A DNA stretch of 53,354 bases from Robertmurraya massiliosenegalensis JC6 (GCF_000311725.1 NZ_HE978522.1:1-53354), one strand, 5' to 3'; positions 11,130 to 20,848 are shown, counted from the stretch's first letter. Numbers and translations are program-made. Notes: generated from the sequence alone by a model not told the origin.

Positions 11130-11322
11130 CCCTTACCTCCTCCCACACATCAACAAACTATAGTAAATAGTATCATAGAGATTTATGACTATACAAGAAA
11201 TTGCCCCTTTTTGGAGAAACCTTGTCATTTCATAAAAACCTCATGAAATTTGCACAATACATCGGTTCGTTCATAAGGCTTTCATTTTTCATAAAAAAGT
11301 TTAAAGTAACATCCTTCTTATT

Positions 11323-11877
11323 TTACGCTTCGTCACTATTCGTATATACCTCTGGCTTTAAAACGCCAATATATGGTAGGTTGCGATATTTTTCAGCATA
11401 ATCTAATCCATACCCTACAACGAATGCATCAGGAACGATAAAACCAACATAATCTGCACTAATATCTGCTTTTCTTCCTGTTGGTTTGTCAAGAAGTGTT
11501 ACGATTTTAATCGATTTGGCTTTACGATAACGGAATAATTCCACTAAATAGCTTAATGTCAATCCACTATCAATGATATCCTCAATGATTAGAATATTTC
11601 TGCCTTCTACAGATGTATCTAAATCCTTTAGGATTTTTACTTCTCCAGAAGATACAGTTGAATTTCCATAGCTAGATACGTCCATGAAATCCATCTCTAA
11701 ATATGTCTCCACTCGTTTTAACAGGTCACCCATAAAAGGCATTGCGCCTTTTAAAACCCCAACTGCTAGCGGAAAAGAATCCTGGTAGTCTTCTGTTAAT
11801 TGAGCAGCAAGCTCTTTAATTTTCGTTTGAATCTCTTCTTCTGTAATAAGTACTTTTTCAATATCCTTTTTCATCAT
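11323..11877 (-). CDS. hprT: Hypoxanthine-guanine phosphoribosyltransferase
   Basis: Salvages hypoxanthine and guanine to IMP and GMP using PRPP. The PRPP-binding motif [14 protein letters not shown] is at about 95-108, with a hood-forming N-terminal region and the C-terminal [21 protein letters not shown] typical of HPRT. It overlaps the end of tilS by 20 nt, and its ribosome site (AGGGGG) lies inside tilS, so the two are translationally coupled, as in B. subtilis, where TilS and HprT also interact. Confidence 0.96.
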   Translation of the reverse strand: MMKKDIEKVLITEEEIQTKIKELAAQLTEDYQDSFPLAVGVLKGAMPFMGDLLKRVETYLEMDFMDVSSYGNSTVSSGEVKILKDLDTSVEGRNILIIEDIIDSGLTLSYLVELFRYRKAKSIKIVTLLDKPTGRKADISADYVGFIVPDAFVVGYGLDYAEKYRNLPYIGVLKPEVYTNSDEA

Positions 11878-13300
11878 TTGTTGTGCCCCCTAGAAGATCA
11901 TTGCTTATGTACCTTAGTAGAATGTTTCTTTGTTGACTGTTATAACTAGCTCCTGTTCGTGAATGCTTTGACTTTCGTAATCCAGGTACCCAGAGGATTT
12001 CATCGAAGCGATTTGTCACAACTGGCCAAGAATTTCTCTTAACCAACGGAACCTTTTCATCGATAAAAAGATCCTTCAGTTTCTTTGTTCCATCCATCCC
12101 CACTACGGTCATTCTATCGCCATTTTTCCTACTTCGAACGACAATTGGTAATTGCTCTTCTTCAAATCGAATTAGGCATTGATCTGGACCTTGCCCTTGT
12201 TGCCCACAACTATCAATCACTTCCATGCGGATGATATCCCCATTGGGAAGGGCTACTTCACCTGGCTCGCTCAATTCGAATGAATAAGGGGTATGGTTTG
12301 TTTGTACTTGAAATTGAAAGGTACATTCCTGGTACGAACGAACTACTTTTAACCCATTTGGGAAATCTAGTGAGCTAGAGGGGTGTGGACTTTGTAAAAT
12401 GGATACTATTTTTTCAATATGTAAAGCGGATAAAGAAGCTGGTCTAACTTTATAAAGATAGTTTAATATTAGTTGAATCCCTCTCCTTTGTAAAGGCATA
12501 GGCATTGATTCAAACGCTTTTATATCAACTGTTATTAGACTGTCTCTATTCTTTAAAATAACGTCCTGCACTTTTTCCTCTGCTAAAGTAAGAAGAAAAG
12601 TTTCATCTTGTTCGAGCTCCTCGCTTAGACGTTGAAAATGCTCGTGTACTTGAGGGTTTTCTTGTCTTAAAAAAGGAAGAACGTACTTACGGAATCGATT
12701 TCGACTATAATCATCCTTATCATTGCTTGGGTCTCTTCGAGGATTTAATCCATAGTCTAAACAATACTGCTCAACTTCTCCCCTGTTTAAACATAGAAAA
12801 GGACGAATTAACAAACCATTATGGAAGGGCCTTGAAAAAGGGATCCCTGTTCTAGCTTTCCCTGTACTTCCTCTCGTTAATCTCATCAATATCGTTTCAA
12901 TTTGGTCATCTCCATGATGACCGAGTGCCAAATCGGAGAGTCCATGCTTCTCAAGCATCTCCTCAAAAAAAGCGTATCTTTTCTCACGAGCTGCCACTTG
13001 AGAGCTAAGTCCAGTCCTTTCAATATAGGATTGGACATCGATTTGTTTCATTTCAAAAGGTATGTTTCTTTCTTCACAAAAGTCTCTAACGAATAACGCC
13101 TCTTGCTTCGATTCTTCCCCTCGAAACATATGGTCAACATGCGCTGCAACAATATACAAATTCCACTTTTCCTGATGACTCCATAAAAAATGAAGCAAGG
13201 CTAGAGAATCTGGCCCTCCAGAAACCCCTACTAATATCCTTTTATCATTCAGATTAAATCGTCTTTTTTTCAGGAAAGCTTTCACTTTTCTTTCCACCAT
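11858..13300 (-). CDS. tilS: tRNA(Ile)-lysidine synthetase
   Basis: Converts C34 of the tRNA(Ile) CAU anticodon to lysidine with ATP and lysine; essential for AUA decoding. N-terminal PP-loop SGGPDS at 27-32, then [13 protein letters not shown] and [21 protein letters not shown]. The substrate-binding and C-terminal domains extend to residue 480. ATG at 13300 has AAGGA 7 nt upstream. It overlaps hprT downstream. The 168 bp to yabT hold no terminator I would name. Confidence 0.95.
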   Translation of the reverse strand: MVERKVKAFLKKRRFNLNDKRILVGVSGGPDSLALLHFLWSHQEKWNLYIVAAHVDHMFRGEESKQEALFVRDFCEERNIPFEMKQIDVQSYIERTGLSSQVAAREKRYAFFEEMLEKHGLSDLALGHHGDDQIETILMRLTRGSTGKARTGIPFSRPFHNGLLIRPFLCLNRGEVEQYCLDYGLNPRRDPSNDKDDYSRNRFRKYVLPFLRQENPQVHEHFQRLSEELEQDETFLLTLAEEKVQDVILKNRDSLITVDIKAFESMPMPLQRRGIQLILNYLYKVRPASLSALHIEKIVSILQSPHPSSSLDFPNGLKVVRSYQECTFQFQVQTNHTPYSFELSEPGEVALPNGDIIRMEVIDSCGQQGQGPDQCLIRFEEEQLPIVVRSRKNGDRMTVVGMDGTKKLKDLFIDEKVPLVKRNSWPVVTNRFDEILWVPGLRKSKHSRTGASYNSQQRNILLRYISNDLLGGTTNDEKGY

Positions 13301-13468
13301 AACCTCTTCCTTTAGGACAATTCTTAATTAATATTCTCCAAATAAGCTTACCATTAATAAATAAACTGGCACAACTCTCACGATCGCTCTATTATCATCA
13401 TATTAAGCTTATTTTAGTTATTTTTATGGGGATTAACCCTTCGTTATGAGTCTTTTTTCGATGTTTTT

Positions 13469-14440
13469 TTAGCCAACTTGTCCATATATATAGAGCATAT
13501 AGAGAATAGAAATGACCATGACAATCAACGTCGTCTCTAGCCAGCCACCTTTTCTTTTCTGAGTTGCCTGTCTAGTATTCTGAACAGAAGACCTCGTAAC
13601 CCTCTTTTTCGGCGCAGGATTAACCTTCTTAACCGACTCACTCATGTTTCTTATCATATCCGCTCGCATTTCTTTCGCCGATTGATATTTGCCATTGAGG
13701 GCATTGAGCAGAACCACCTCATATTTTTGAAGTGCTTTCGCCTGCCGGATCATCCCTTGCAATTGAGTGATCCCTCCTGTCGATTTATTAAATCGCTTCG
13801 GATACTCTGTATTAATCATAATCATCGCAACAGCGAATAAATCATAAGTCGGTTCCGCTTTACGCGTCCCCATGCCCCAATAACCTCTATCATAAAATTC
13901 CGTAAACTCTTTGATTGCTCTTCCTTGGATCGTAGTGCCGCCGACATCAATGCAACGGATTCTTGGGGGCGGCCCCATCACAATTAAATTCTCTGGCTTT
14001 AAGTCGCCAAACACCCATCCTTTTTCATGGAGAGTATGTAGATCACTAAGCAGCTGCAGAATGAGAACCTCTGTCCATCCCGTTCCTTTTTGCTGAATGA
14101 ATGTTAATAAATCTGGCCCCTCAATATATTCCATTACATAAAAGGATACGGGTTGGTTTCTCGTAGCCCAATCATCGACATCAATCAAAGAAGGCCCGAG
14201 GGATGACCCTTGGACCTTTGCAAAAGATTTGAGGACATTGACCTCAGATGTAATCGACATTCCGTTATCACTCATTTTAAGAGCAACTTTCTGCTGTTGA
14301 AATTGTGCTAAATATACAATCCCATTTGCCCCAAACCCCAGCTCCTTCAGAATCGTATAGCGATTTTTATGCCATTTCCCTTCAATAATTGTACCTGGTT
14401 GAACTTTACATAGATTCTTCAAAGAACTGTTCATCATCAC
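13469..14440 (-). CDS. yabT: Membrane-tethered Ser/Thr protein kinase (YabT)
   Basis: Hanks-type kinase with a single C-terminal membrane segment (about 301-320). Glycine-rich loop LGFGANGIVYLA (about 34-45), ATP-binding Lys55 (VALK), and a catalytic loop FGDLKPEN (144-151) in which Phe-Gly replaces His-Arg before the catalytic Asp146. The magnesium loop is DVG (165-167) rather than DFG. A basic stretch (KKRVTRS, QKRKG) precedes the membrane segment and may bind DNA. The B. subtilis homologue phosphorylates RecA and AbrB during sporulation; that role here is inference. GTG at 14440 has AAGGAG 11 nt upstream and overlaps yabS by 35 nt. Confidence 0.9.
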   Translation of the reverse strand: MMMNSSLKNLCKVQPGTIIEGKWHKNRYTILKELGFGANGIVYLAQFQQQKVALKMSDNGMSITSEVNVLKSFAKVQGSSLGPSLIDVDDWATRNQPVSFYVMEYIEGPDLLTFIQQKGTGWTEVLILQLLSDLHTLHEKGWVFGDLKPENLIVMGPPPRIRCIDVGGTTIQGRAIKEFTEFYDRGYWGMGTRKAEPTYDLFAVAMIMINTEYPKRFNKSTGGITQLQGMIRQAKALQKYEVVLLNALNGKYQSAKEMRADMIRNMSESVKKVNPAPKKRVTRSSVQNTRQATQKRKGGWLETTLIVMVISILYMLYIYGQVG

Positions 14441-15143
14441 GGGATAACAAACTCCTTAAGGATCGTTTTTTCTTAAAATAGGAAAGCGCTTCTCGAATGG
14501 CAGGACCTGTTGGAGTGATTCCCCCTGTTGAAAGCTTAGGGAAAATACTTGTTAAAGATTCTAATTGTGGTGTCCAATCGAGCAGTTTTTCGACATCTTT
14601 CTTTTTCCCGGGAAATACAAAGACCCCAAATTGATTATTCCCCGCACGAGCATTAAGACTTAAAGATAAATCTAGCAATGCTTCTTTAACCGTTGGAAGC
14701 TTGTGTTTCATACTCGCACTCGTATCGACAAGAACCAACACTTCCAATTTCACATTCTCACCTAGCTCATCGACAACTTCCATGACTTCTCCTCTTTGTT
14801 CAGGTGGAAGATCCTCCATCGTCTTAGAGCCACCTAAGATTTGTTGCAGTTCCTTGTTTACTACTCCTTGTAACGTTTGTGTCATCGCTTTTCTCGTTAC
14901 CATCTGAACAGTTTGCGATAAACTTTGCGCATACACAACTTGACTCACGCCGCCTCCTGACATGGCAATTCCTTCTATTTCCTTCATTCCTTGTTCATCA
15001 ATTGTATCCTGCTCCATCACTCCAATCACATTTACCGTCACACCTTGCTCTTTCGCTAGTGCGGCCATCGCAATGGGATCTTCCCCTTGATTGGAGCATC
15101 CATCAGTAATCAACAATATTTGCTTTAACGTACCTGGATTCAT
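14406..15143 (-). CDS. yabS: VWA-domain protein (YabS)
   Basis: A 245-residue protein with von Willebrand A features: LLITDGCSN (10-18) and a clear metal-ion adhesion motif DTSASM (140-145). It looks like two half-domains in series. No signal peptide or membrane segment is seen, so it is probably cytoplasmic. Overlap with yabT means co-expression, and a phospho-dependent partnership with the kinase is plausible but unproven. ATG at 15143 follows GGAGGAG at 5 nt. The upstream sigma-F-like promoter fits forespore expression. Confidence 0.88.
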   Translation of the reverse strand: MNPGTLKQILLITDGCSNQGEDPIAMAALAKEQGVTVNVIGVMEQDTIDEQGMKEIEGIAMSGGGVSQVVYAQSLSQTVQMVTRKAMTQTLQGVVNKELQQILGGSKTMEDLPPEQRGEVMEVVDELGENVKLEVLVLVDTSASMKHKLPTVKEALLDLSLSLNARAGNNQFGVFVFPGKKKDVEKLLDWTPQLESLTSIFPKLSTGGITPTGPAIREALSYFKKKRSLRSLLSRDDEQFFEESM

Positions 15144-15173
15144 GCTTTCTCCTCCTCGTTTCAGGTTGTTACC

Positions 15174-15202
15174 ATTTTCGTCATGAAGAGAAGCAATTAT
15201 AC
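15174..15202 (-). promoter_or_regulatory. Candidate sigma-F promoter for yabS-yabT
   Basis: On the minus strand, GTATA (15198-15202), a 15-bp spacer, then GACGAAAAT (15174-15182), close to the sigma-F pattern GYATA-N15-GGNNANANT. yabS-yabT are forespore genes in B. subtilis. Confidence 0.5.
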
Positions 15203-15325
15203 CTATTCACGCAATATGATTTCATAATGTTCGAATTTTTTTAACGACATGAGGCAATTTCACAATGAACGAAGGTGAATTAAGAATCCGATAATCCCCA
15301 TAGGTTTCTAAATATGTATCCTATT

Positions 15326-15358
15326 TCAAGTTAATATCGTTTTCGTATTTTAACTTGA
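15326..15358. repeat. Inverted repeat downstream of spoIIE
   Basis: TCAAGTTAA (15326-15334) pairs with TTAACTTGA (15350-15358) across a 15-nt loop. There is no T run on the minus strand after it, so it is a weak terminator candidate for spoIIE or an operator. Confidence 0.4.
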
Positions 15359-15407
15359 GAAGGGCAATTATGAAATTCATTCACATTACTCTGTTTGCAT
15401 GCATTTC

Positions 15408-17888
15408 TTATGCCTGTTTTTGATATTTATGAATCGGAATCGTCGCCCATTTCGGTGTATTATGTTTGATTTTTGTTACGACGACTGTCATATCATCTGC
15501 AATTGAATTTGAGCGCGAGCGAATCACTTCTTCCATAATTAAATCTGCAACTTCCTGAGGATCATCTGTCGCCAATTCACTTATTTTCCGTTTCATCCAC
15601 AGATCATAATTCTCCACATGTTTGGGCCCTTCAAATACACCATCACTCATCATGATTAATAGATCACCTGCTTTAAGCTGCTCTTTCACAACCTCCACAT
15701 CAAATTCATGAATGATGCCAATAGGCAAATTGCTTGCCTGGATTTTTTTCACGGTGTCACCCCTCTTAATAAAACTTGGGATAGAGCCAACTTTTAAAAA
15801 CTTCGCTGAAGCATCTTGTAAATCAATCATGGCCAAGTCTAATGTAGAAAAGATTTCATCCGTCGTCCTCAAGGAGAGAATCGAGTTCACTGATTTAATC
15901 GCCAATCTTTCTTCAATACCTGACTGCAATATTTTTTGTAATAGTTTAAGTGTCTCTTGGCTTTCAAAATGAGCCCGTTCTCCATTTCCCATCCCATCGC
16001 TTATCGCTACAGCATGCTTTCCACCGCTTAAACTGATCATAGAATAGCTGTCACCAGAAACAAATCCACCGTCCTTAGCCGCATGTGCGACTCCAGTATC
16101 AATCGTAAACGCCTTAGCCGAACGGAATGTAACATGACAAAAACCATTTGGATACGTTGAACATTCCTCTGAATCGACAATAATTGTTTCCCCTAAAATA
16201 TCAGATAATACAGGCGCAATCAGTTTTTCACATTCTCCATGACCGTTGCAGAAGGGGATGGTCATATCAATATCAACATTACTATGCTCGAGACTATAAA
16301 TTTCAACATATTCAATCTGAATTCCAAACTCCTGTAAGGCTTCATAAATCAATTCTTCCTGCTTATGATGATTGTCCCTCTCTCTTTGAATTTCCTTTGC
16401 AAAGTCCCCCATTACAGTAGAGACCCCTAGTAATTGGTCTGCGACCAGCCTTCTGCTTTCCTGCACCTGTTTCTTTAATTTTTGATTGGCTTGAAACAAT
16501 GTTAATTCCTGTTGGATCGTGTTGATCACTTTTTGGGATTTCGTACAATGCTTATTCCAATCCCTTGATAGCTTAGGTGAAATCGTTCCATCATTTTGAT
16601 CCATTTCATGCATAAGTTCCTTCATATAATCATAAGTTGTATTAAAGTTACGTGCCCAGCAATGTTCTTTTTTAAAACACATTTGACACGTCTTTTCTGT
16701 CACATTGCTTAAAAAGTAGTCAAGCTCTCGACTTTCCGGATCCTCATGTTCTGATAACTCATCATAGGATGCAAAGCTATTCGACAACGCTTGAAAGACA
16801 GATGAAAATTGTTCCACTCTTTGAGCAGTCACATCTCGCATTTTTCGCATATAATGCTGCTGTTCAGCTGCGTATTCAGGTGTACCTGGAATATATTTTG
16901 CTAATTTTGAAGTCAATCCATGAGGTGTAAGCAGGAACAAGAGTACAGCTGCTGCTGATTCCAGTAGGGTCTTGTCCAGATTGCCACTACCCTCACCATA
17001 CATTCCGATAAGCAAGGTGGAAATAAATAACCCAATGACAACACCAATCTTTTTCCCTTCTTTAAGCAAACCACCTAGCAGTCCGGCAAAGGCTAATAGA
17101 CTCATATGATAAAAGCTTGATACATTGGCCAAGCTAAAAATAAGACCGGTCACAACACCTACAGTCGAACCGACCGTTGCTCCTGCCACAAATGCAAAAA
17201 CAAGCACTAAATAACGGGAGGTTATATGTTCTAGAGACAAATCATAGACAGACCAACCGATCGTTCCGGTCATAACGGATGCAAGCATAATAATTAAACA
17301 TACAACTTCTTCTGTTTTTAATGTCTGCCTTCTCTTACTTGCCAAAATAAGGGGGATACTTTGCAAAAATATAAGGGTTAAAATAAATCCTAAACTTGCT
17401 TCAACGCCTGCCATCATCCCATCATAAAGGGAGATTTGCCCTGTTACGATAAAGCTTTTAGCGAGTTTACTTACAAGAATGGTAAAGAGCACAAAGAAAG
17501 GAAGCGCTTTAATCTCTTTCTTTATCCAATGAAGAGCAATACGGAATAGCACCAGAAATATTAGCGTACTTATAAATGCATATGCCGCATCTACAACTGT
17601 CAATGTGGCAGCTCCAGTAACTAATCCTACTAGGGCAATCGGAGCCCGATCTCTTCTTAATACATACACGGCTGCGAAGAATGGGAGAATAAACGGCGTA
17701 AGGGTCGATAAAATAAGGGCTCGTCCAAGTAAGAATCCAATTACAAAAAGAATATACCCTCTCTTCAAAAAGAAGGCTTCTAATTTTTGTTGAATTTTGT
17801 TTATCCCCGAAGACACATCAAACTTTGCTTTGTTGTTCAAATCCAAACTACCGACAGGTTCAATCAATGTCCTTACTGTCTTGTCCAT
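15408..17888 (-). CDS. spoIIE: Stage II sporulation protein E, membrane PP2C phosphatase
   Basis: Dephosphorylates SpoIIAA-P, which frees sigma-F in the forespore, and binds FtsZ at the polar septum. The 826 residues show an N-terminal block of about ten hydrophobic segments (about 45-330), a central region with a CQMC...C cysteine cluster (about 395-410) and coiled-coil character, and a C-terminal PP2C domain (from about 590) with AISDGMGNGERA and MMSDGVFEG metal-site motifs. ATG at 17888 has AAGGAG 10 nt upstream. The upstream DNA has a partial Spo0A box (TTACGAA), but I cannot fix the -10 and -35. It precedes yabS-yabT, as in B. subtilis. Confidence 0.97.
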   Translation of the reverse strand: MDKTVRTLIEPVGSLDLNNKAKFDVSSGINKIQQKLEAFFLKRGYILFVIGFLLGRALILSTLTPFILPFFAAVYVLRRDRAPIALVGLVTGAATLTVVDAAYAFISTLIFLVLFRIALHWIKKEIKALPFFVLFTILVSKLAKSFIVTGQISLYDGMMAGVEASLGFILTLIFLQSIPLILASKRRQTLKTEEVVCLIIMLASVMTGTIGWSVYDLSLEHITSRYLVLVFAFVAGATVGSTVGVVTGLIFSLANVSSFYHMSLLAFAGLLGGLLKEGKKIGVVIGLFISTLLIGMYGEGSGNLDKTLLESAAAVLLFLLTPHGLTSKLAKYIPGTPEYAAEQQHYMRKMRDVTAQRVEQFSSVFQALSNSFASYDELSEHEDPESRELDYFLSNVTEKTCQMCFKKEHCWARNFNTTYDYMKELMHEMDQNDGTISPKLSRDWNKHCTKSQKVINTIQQELTLFQANQKLKKQVQESRRLVADQLLGVSTVMGDFAKEIQRERDNHHKQEELIYEALQEFGIQIEYVEIYSLEHSNVDIDMTIPFCNGHGECEKLIAPVLSDILGETIIVDSEECSTYPNGFCHVTFRSAKAFTIDTGVAHAAKDGGFVSGDSYSMISLSGGKHAVAISDGMGNGERAHFESQETLKLLQKILQSGIEERLAIKSVNSILSLRTTDEIFSTLDLAMIDLQDASAKFLKVGSIPSFIKRGDTVKKIQASNLPIGIIHEFDVEVVKEQLKAGDLLIMMSDGVFEGPKHVENYDLWMKRKISELATDDPQEVADLIMEEVIRSRSNSIADDMTVVVTKIKHNTPKWATIPIHKYQKQA

Positions 17889-18503
17889 AACAAATACACT
17901 CCTTACTTTTTTATTTTTCTATCCCTTCTCATCAATGTGTTTTTAATTAATTGCTGTTTTCGTAAATGTCCTCAAATGAGGTTTTAGAACACACATTAAT
18001 TTCGCTTCCTGGATAATCATTTAACGAGTAATAATAGGGCTTTATTCTCCTATCTATGACTAAATAGCAACAATGTTCGCGAAAAGAACCTAATTAATTG
18101 AAAACTACCTTATTCTCAATAATGGAAGACATCCTGGCAAACGGCGGCTCGCTTTTATCCAATAAGCATGTATGTATGATGAAATTTTGGTGTTGGTGAT
18201 TATTATAAGGAGGTTCATTTCAGAAGTTTGTCAAAATGGCGGACAAGCGTTTATTTTTCTTTCGACGCTATTCATGTTAATGTACGAAAAGGAAACAAAT
18301 TGCTTGCCTATCAGCACCGCCTTCATTGCTAAAGATGGTGATCGATCAAACAATTTGATGATTTATATGTTATTAATAGGATTATATACTCAAGTTTATA
18401 TGGCGCTTTTCTTTTTCATAGATAATTGGAGACACAAAAAAGCAAGCCTTAAAGGCTTGCTTTCCAATTTACACCGAGCTATATATTTTAATTCAGCAGC
18501 AAG
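17889..18503. other. 615-bp intergenic region between spoIIE and yabR
   Basis: Holds the spoIIE promoter region at its left end and the yabR terminator at 18432-18463. In between I see only short dyads (CCTCA-AA-TGAGG near 17970). B. subtilis has tRNA genes near this place; I found no tRNA-like TpsiC arm here. A 111-codon plus-strand frame (18172-18507) runs through the terminator and into yabR and lacks a ribosome site, so it is not called. Confidence 0.6.
18432..18463 (-). terminator. yabR terminator
   Basis: Perfect 10-bp stem AAAGCAAGCC (18439-18448) / GGCTTGCTTT (18454-18463) followed by a T run on the minus strand, about 40 bp after the yabR stop. Confidence 0.85.
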
Positions 18504-18959
18504 TTAGCCTCTTCTAGCGCCTCTTCCGCCACGTTTCGATTCTGTGTTACGTTTTAAAGAAGATAAGCGGTCTTCACTATCTTTTAAGAAACGCGCCATT
18601 TTTGATTCAAAGTTTTCTTTAGGTGCGCGGGCTTCATTTGTTCTCCCTTGACGAGGACGTCCAGGACCTCTGGAGTCACCACCACCCCTAAAGTTTCTTT
18701 CTGGTCGAGGGCTTCTTTCTGGTTTGTCTACAGCCTTCTTGATCGAAAGACCGATTTTCCCATCCTTTTCAACGTTGATAACCTTTACTTCTACTTGGTC
18801 ACCTACTTTTAGATGGTCATTAATGTCCTTCACATAATTATCTGCGACCTCACTAATATGAACAAGCCCCGTTGATCCTTCTGATAATTCAACAAATGCC
18901 CCAAAATTAGTAATGCCTGTTACTTTTCCTTGTAACTTGCTGCCTACTTCGATTGACAT
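18504..18959 (-). CDS. yabR: S1-domain RNA-binding protein (YabR)
   Basis: A single S1 OB-fold domain (about 5-74: VGSKLQGKVTGITNFGAFVEL, GLVHISEVA, VKVINVEKDGKIGLSIK), then a basic tail rich in arginine and glycine (PERSPRPERNFRGGG, RGGRGARRG). At 151 aa it is longer than I recall for B. subtilis YabR because of this tail. Probably binds structured RNA or ribosomes; precise function unknown. ATG at 18959 has AAGGAGG 11 nt upstream. Located after divIC, followed by its own terminator. Confidence 0.88.
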   Translation of the reverse strand: MSIEVGSKLQGKVTGITNFGAFVELSEGSTGLVHISEVADNYVKDINDHLKVGDQVEVKVINVEKDGKIGLSIKKAVDKPERSPRPERNFRGGGDSRGPGRPRQGRTNEARAPKENFESKMARFLKDSEDRLSSLKRNTESKRGGRGARRG

Positions 18960-19093
18960 AAAAAAATTTTTCCTCCTTAAGAATTTAAAAAGTCATACTA
19001 CGGTCAAGTTCCAGCTGTCAAACGACATAGTCATGGAATTGTACACTACTATATATTATACAGAAAAGGAAAAAAGAGTGTCAATAAGACTGG

Positions 19094-19495
19094 TTATTCG
19101 GAACTTTTTTCCTTGTTTTCCTCTTTTTCCTTAGGAATATTGAAAATTACTTCTCCCTCTTCTGATAAGAAGTAATCTTTCCTAGCCAATTTTGCGATAT
19201 ATTCATCATCATTAAGCTTCACGATTTCTTCCTTCAAGATCGTTTCGCTCTTCTTTAATCCAGCAAGCGTTTCGTTCAACTGCTGCTGTTCCCCTTTAAT
19301 CTCTTCTAAAGAGGAGGCCTGGGAAATGAGGGTTGATATCATAAAATAGGAAACAATGGATGCAAGTACAAAGAACATCGATAATCGCCGGATAAGCAAC
19401 TTTCTTCTCCTTGATGCACTTACTTCATTTCTCTCGTGTTGTTTGACATATTCTGATTGTAGCTTCGTGACACTTCGTTTGTTCATCGCACCCAT
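19094..19495 (-). CDS. divIC: Cell-division protein DivIC (FtsB-like)
   Basis: Bitopic septum protein that works with FtsL and DivIB. A short cytoplasmic N-terminus rich in Arg and Lys (SRRRKLLIRR) is followed by one membrane segment (about 38-58) and an extracytoplasmic coiled coil (about 60-100). It ends in an acidic tail. ATG at 19495 has AGGAGGTG 5 nt upstream. It lies between yabQ and yabR, the conserved Bacillus position. Confidence 0.92.
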   Translation of the reverse strand: MGAMNKRSVTKLQSEYVKQHERNEVSASRRRKLLIRRLSMFFVLASIVSYFMISTLISQASSLEEIKGEQQQLNETLAGLKKSETILKEEIVKLNDDEYIAKLARKDYFLSEEGEVIFNIPKEKEENKEKSSE

Positions 19496-19522
19496 TTTCG
19501 CACCTCCTATTTAAGGGTTAGT

Positions 19523-20149
19523 CTATTGTTTTTTCCATCTAGAAATTAGCTTATTAATGGTATTCTTGCTTTTACGAAAAAATCCTGCAAAATTATTATA
19601 TATCTTCTCGACCATTTTTTTAATCTTTTTCGGCAATAAATTCCAAAAAAACATTAAAACCCACTCAAATGGCTTGAATAATACTTTTATAACGAATAGT
19701 ATAACCTTCCAAATCCCTTTCGCAAGTGCTAAAAGTCCTTTTCCGATCATAATTAAAAAAGATAATAAGAGCATCACGAAAGAATAGAGTGGTCGAACGA
19801 TCACAACACGCACCATTTTAACAATAAACCGATAAATAGAGATTACCATTGAAATGACAATCTCTAACAATCGTAAATATCCTTCTTTGAGCAAACTTTG
19901 ATAGGCGGCAAAGCCACATAAAAGAGCCAGAAAGATGTAAAATCTTAGCTCCCCTTTATTCACAAGAAATAGAACATAAAAAATTGACAATCCTTGAAAA
20001 AGCCAGAAAAGAATATCATGACAAAAGACAATCCATCTTTTTCTTTTTTGTCTTTGCAAAAAACGATTATACGTATCTAACGAGGCTCCAAAATAACTTC
20101 CCATGCCAATCATGGCAAGCATTGTTAAAAATTGTGTCGAGAGTGTCAT
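19523..20149 (-). CDS. yabQ: Spore cortex biosynthesis membrane protein YabQ
   Basis: Mother-cell protein needed for spore cortex formation and found in the outer forespore membrane in B. subtilis. The first about 150 residues are strongly hydrophobic, with several membrane segments (near 5-22, 42-62, 70-86 and 95-165). The C-terminus is very basic (LPKKIKKMVEKIYNN, RKSKNT, SRWKKQ). Its ATG overlaps the yabP stop (ATGA), so it is coupled to yabP. Confidence 0.9.
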   Translation of the reverse strand: MTLSTQFLTMLAMIGMGSYFGASLDTYNRFLQRQKRKRWIVFCHDILFWLFQGLSIFYVLFLVNKGELRFYIFLALLCGFAAYQSLLKEGYLRLLEIVISMVISIYRFIVKMVRVVIVRPLYSFVMLLLSFLIMIGKGLLALAKGIWKVILFVIKVLFKPFEWVLMFFWNLLPKKIKKMVEKIYNNFAGFFRKSKNTINKLISRWKKQ

Positions 20150-20448
20150 CGGAACAACTTGCTAAAGAAGCCCTTAGCCTTCTCCCCATGTTGATCATCA
20201 AGATAAACGAGATCAAATACCTTCCCCTTTATTGATACAATCCCTTTATCGACATCAAGATTTTTCATTTGTAGATTTTGTCCTCTGATCGCCAAAAAAC
20301 CCATAACCGTCTCTAACAGAAATTCCTCATTATCAAAGCTCTCAACTTGCTTTACGCCTGTAATATCAAGCAACTTTCTTCCCCTCATGATCACATCATG
20401 CTCTGGAACAGACCCTTTTGTTGTATTCATATCCTGATATTGACTCAT
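20146..20448 (-). CDS. yabP: Sporulation protein YabP
   Basis: A 100-residue YabP/YqfC-family protein required for cortex formation. The conserved core runs from VIMRGRKLLDITGVKQVESFD to FLAIRGQNLQMKNLDVDKGIVSIKG. The frame opens at a TTG at 20472, but ATG at 20448 follows AGGGGTGAG and gives exactly the B. subtilis length. Coupled to yabQ by a 4-nt overlap. A sigma-E-like promoter lies upstream. Confidence 0.92.
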   Translation of the reverse strand: MSQYQDMNTTKGSVPEHDVIMRGRKLLDITGVKQVESFDNEEFLLETVMGFLAIRGQNLQMKNLDVDKGIVSIKGKVFDLVYLDDQHGEKAKGFFSKLFR

Positions 20449-20487
20449 ATTCTCACCCCTCACTTTTTGCAAATACGCATTTGTACA

Positions 20488-20516
20488 AGTGTATGAAGGA
20501 TGAGTGAGTAATAGAA
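20488..20516 (-). promoter_or_regulatory. Candidate sigma-E promoter for yabP-yabQ
   Basis: On the minus strand, TTCTATT (20510-20516), 14-bp spacer, CATACACT (20488-20495). The -10 matches the sigma-E form CATACANT. yabP is a mother-cell gene in B. subtilis. Confidence 0.5.
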
Positions 20517-20587
20517 CAAGCTTTCAGGTTCCTCGCTTCTGGAAGGCTACCCGCAAACAAGTTTCAATCAGCTTAGAATAGCAAATT

Positions 20588-20848
20588 TTACTCTTCTACT
20601 TTTTCCTCTTTCACGACCGTATACATTTCAGCCGCCTCTTCTTTTCTTACCGTTTCTTGTAGGCGTTCGATCCTCACCACTACTCTTTTTTGTCCAAAGC
20701 GAATCGCAAGTTCATCTCCTGCTTTTACCACTGAACTTGCCTTCGCCACTTGTCCATTTATCGTGATTCGGCCTTGGTCGCTTACTTCCTTTGCCAAAGT
20801 TCTCCTCTTTATAAGTCTAGACACTTTTAAAAATTTATCTAATCTCAT
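20588..20848 (-). CDS. rqcP: S4-domain ribosome quality-control factor RqcP (YabO)
   Basis: An 86-residue protein that is almost entirely an S4 RNA-binding domain (MRLDKFLKVSRLIKRRTLAKEV, GRITINGQVAKASS, VKAGDELAIRFG). In B. subtilis RqcP works with RqcH during alanine tailing of stalled nascent chains on 50S subunits. ATG at 20848 follows GGGAGTG. It lies 35 nt after yabN; the 140 bp to yabP hold the sigma-E-like promoter. Confidence 0.92.
   Translation of the reverse strand: MRLDKFLKVSRLIKRRTLAKEVSDQGRITINGQVAKASSVVKAGDELAIRFGQKRVVVRIERLQETVRKEEAAEMYTVVKEEKVEE

Noticed and set aside
13469-14440. YabT as an inactive pseudokinase because of FGD and DVG in place of HRD and DFG
   Set aside because: The catalytic Asp146, Lys148 and Asn151, ATP Lys55 and the metal Asp165 are all present, and I believe B. 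subtilis YabT has the same substitutions.
17889-18503. tRNA genes expected by analogy with B. subtilis near spoIIE
   Set aside because: No GGTTCGA-type TpsiC arm or acceptor pairing was found on either strand.
18172-18507. 111-codon plus-strand open frame between spoIIE and yabR with hydrophobic stretches
   Set aside because: No ribosome site before its start, it runs through the yabR terminator hairpin and into the yabR coding end, and it resembles no family I know.
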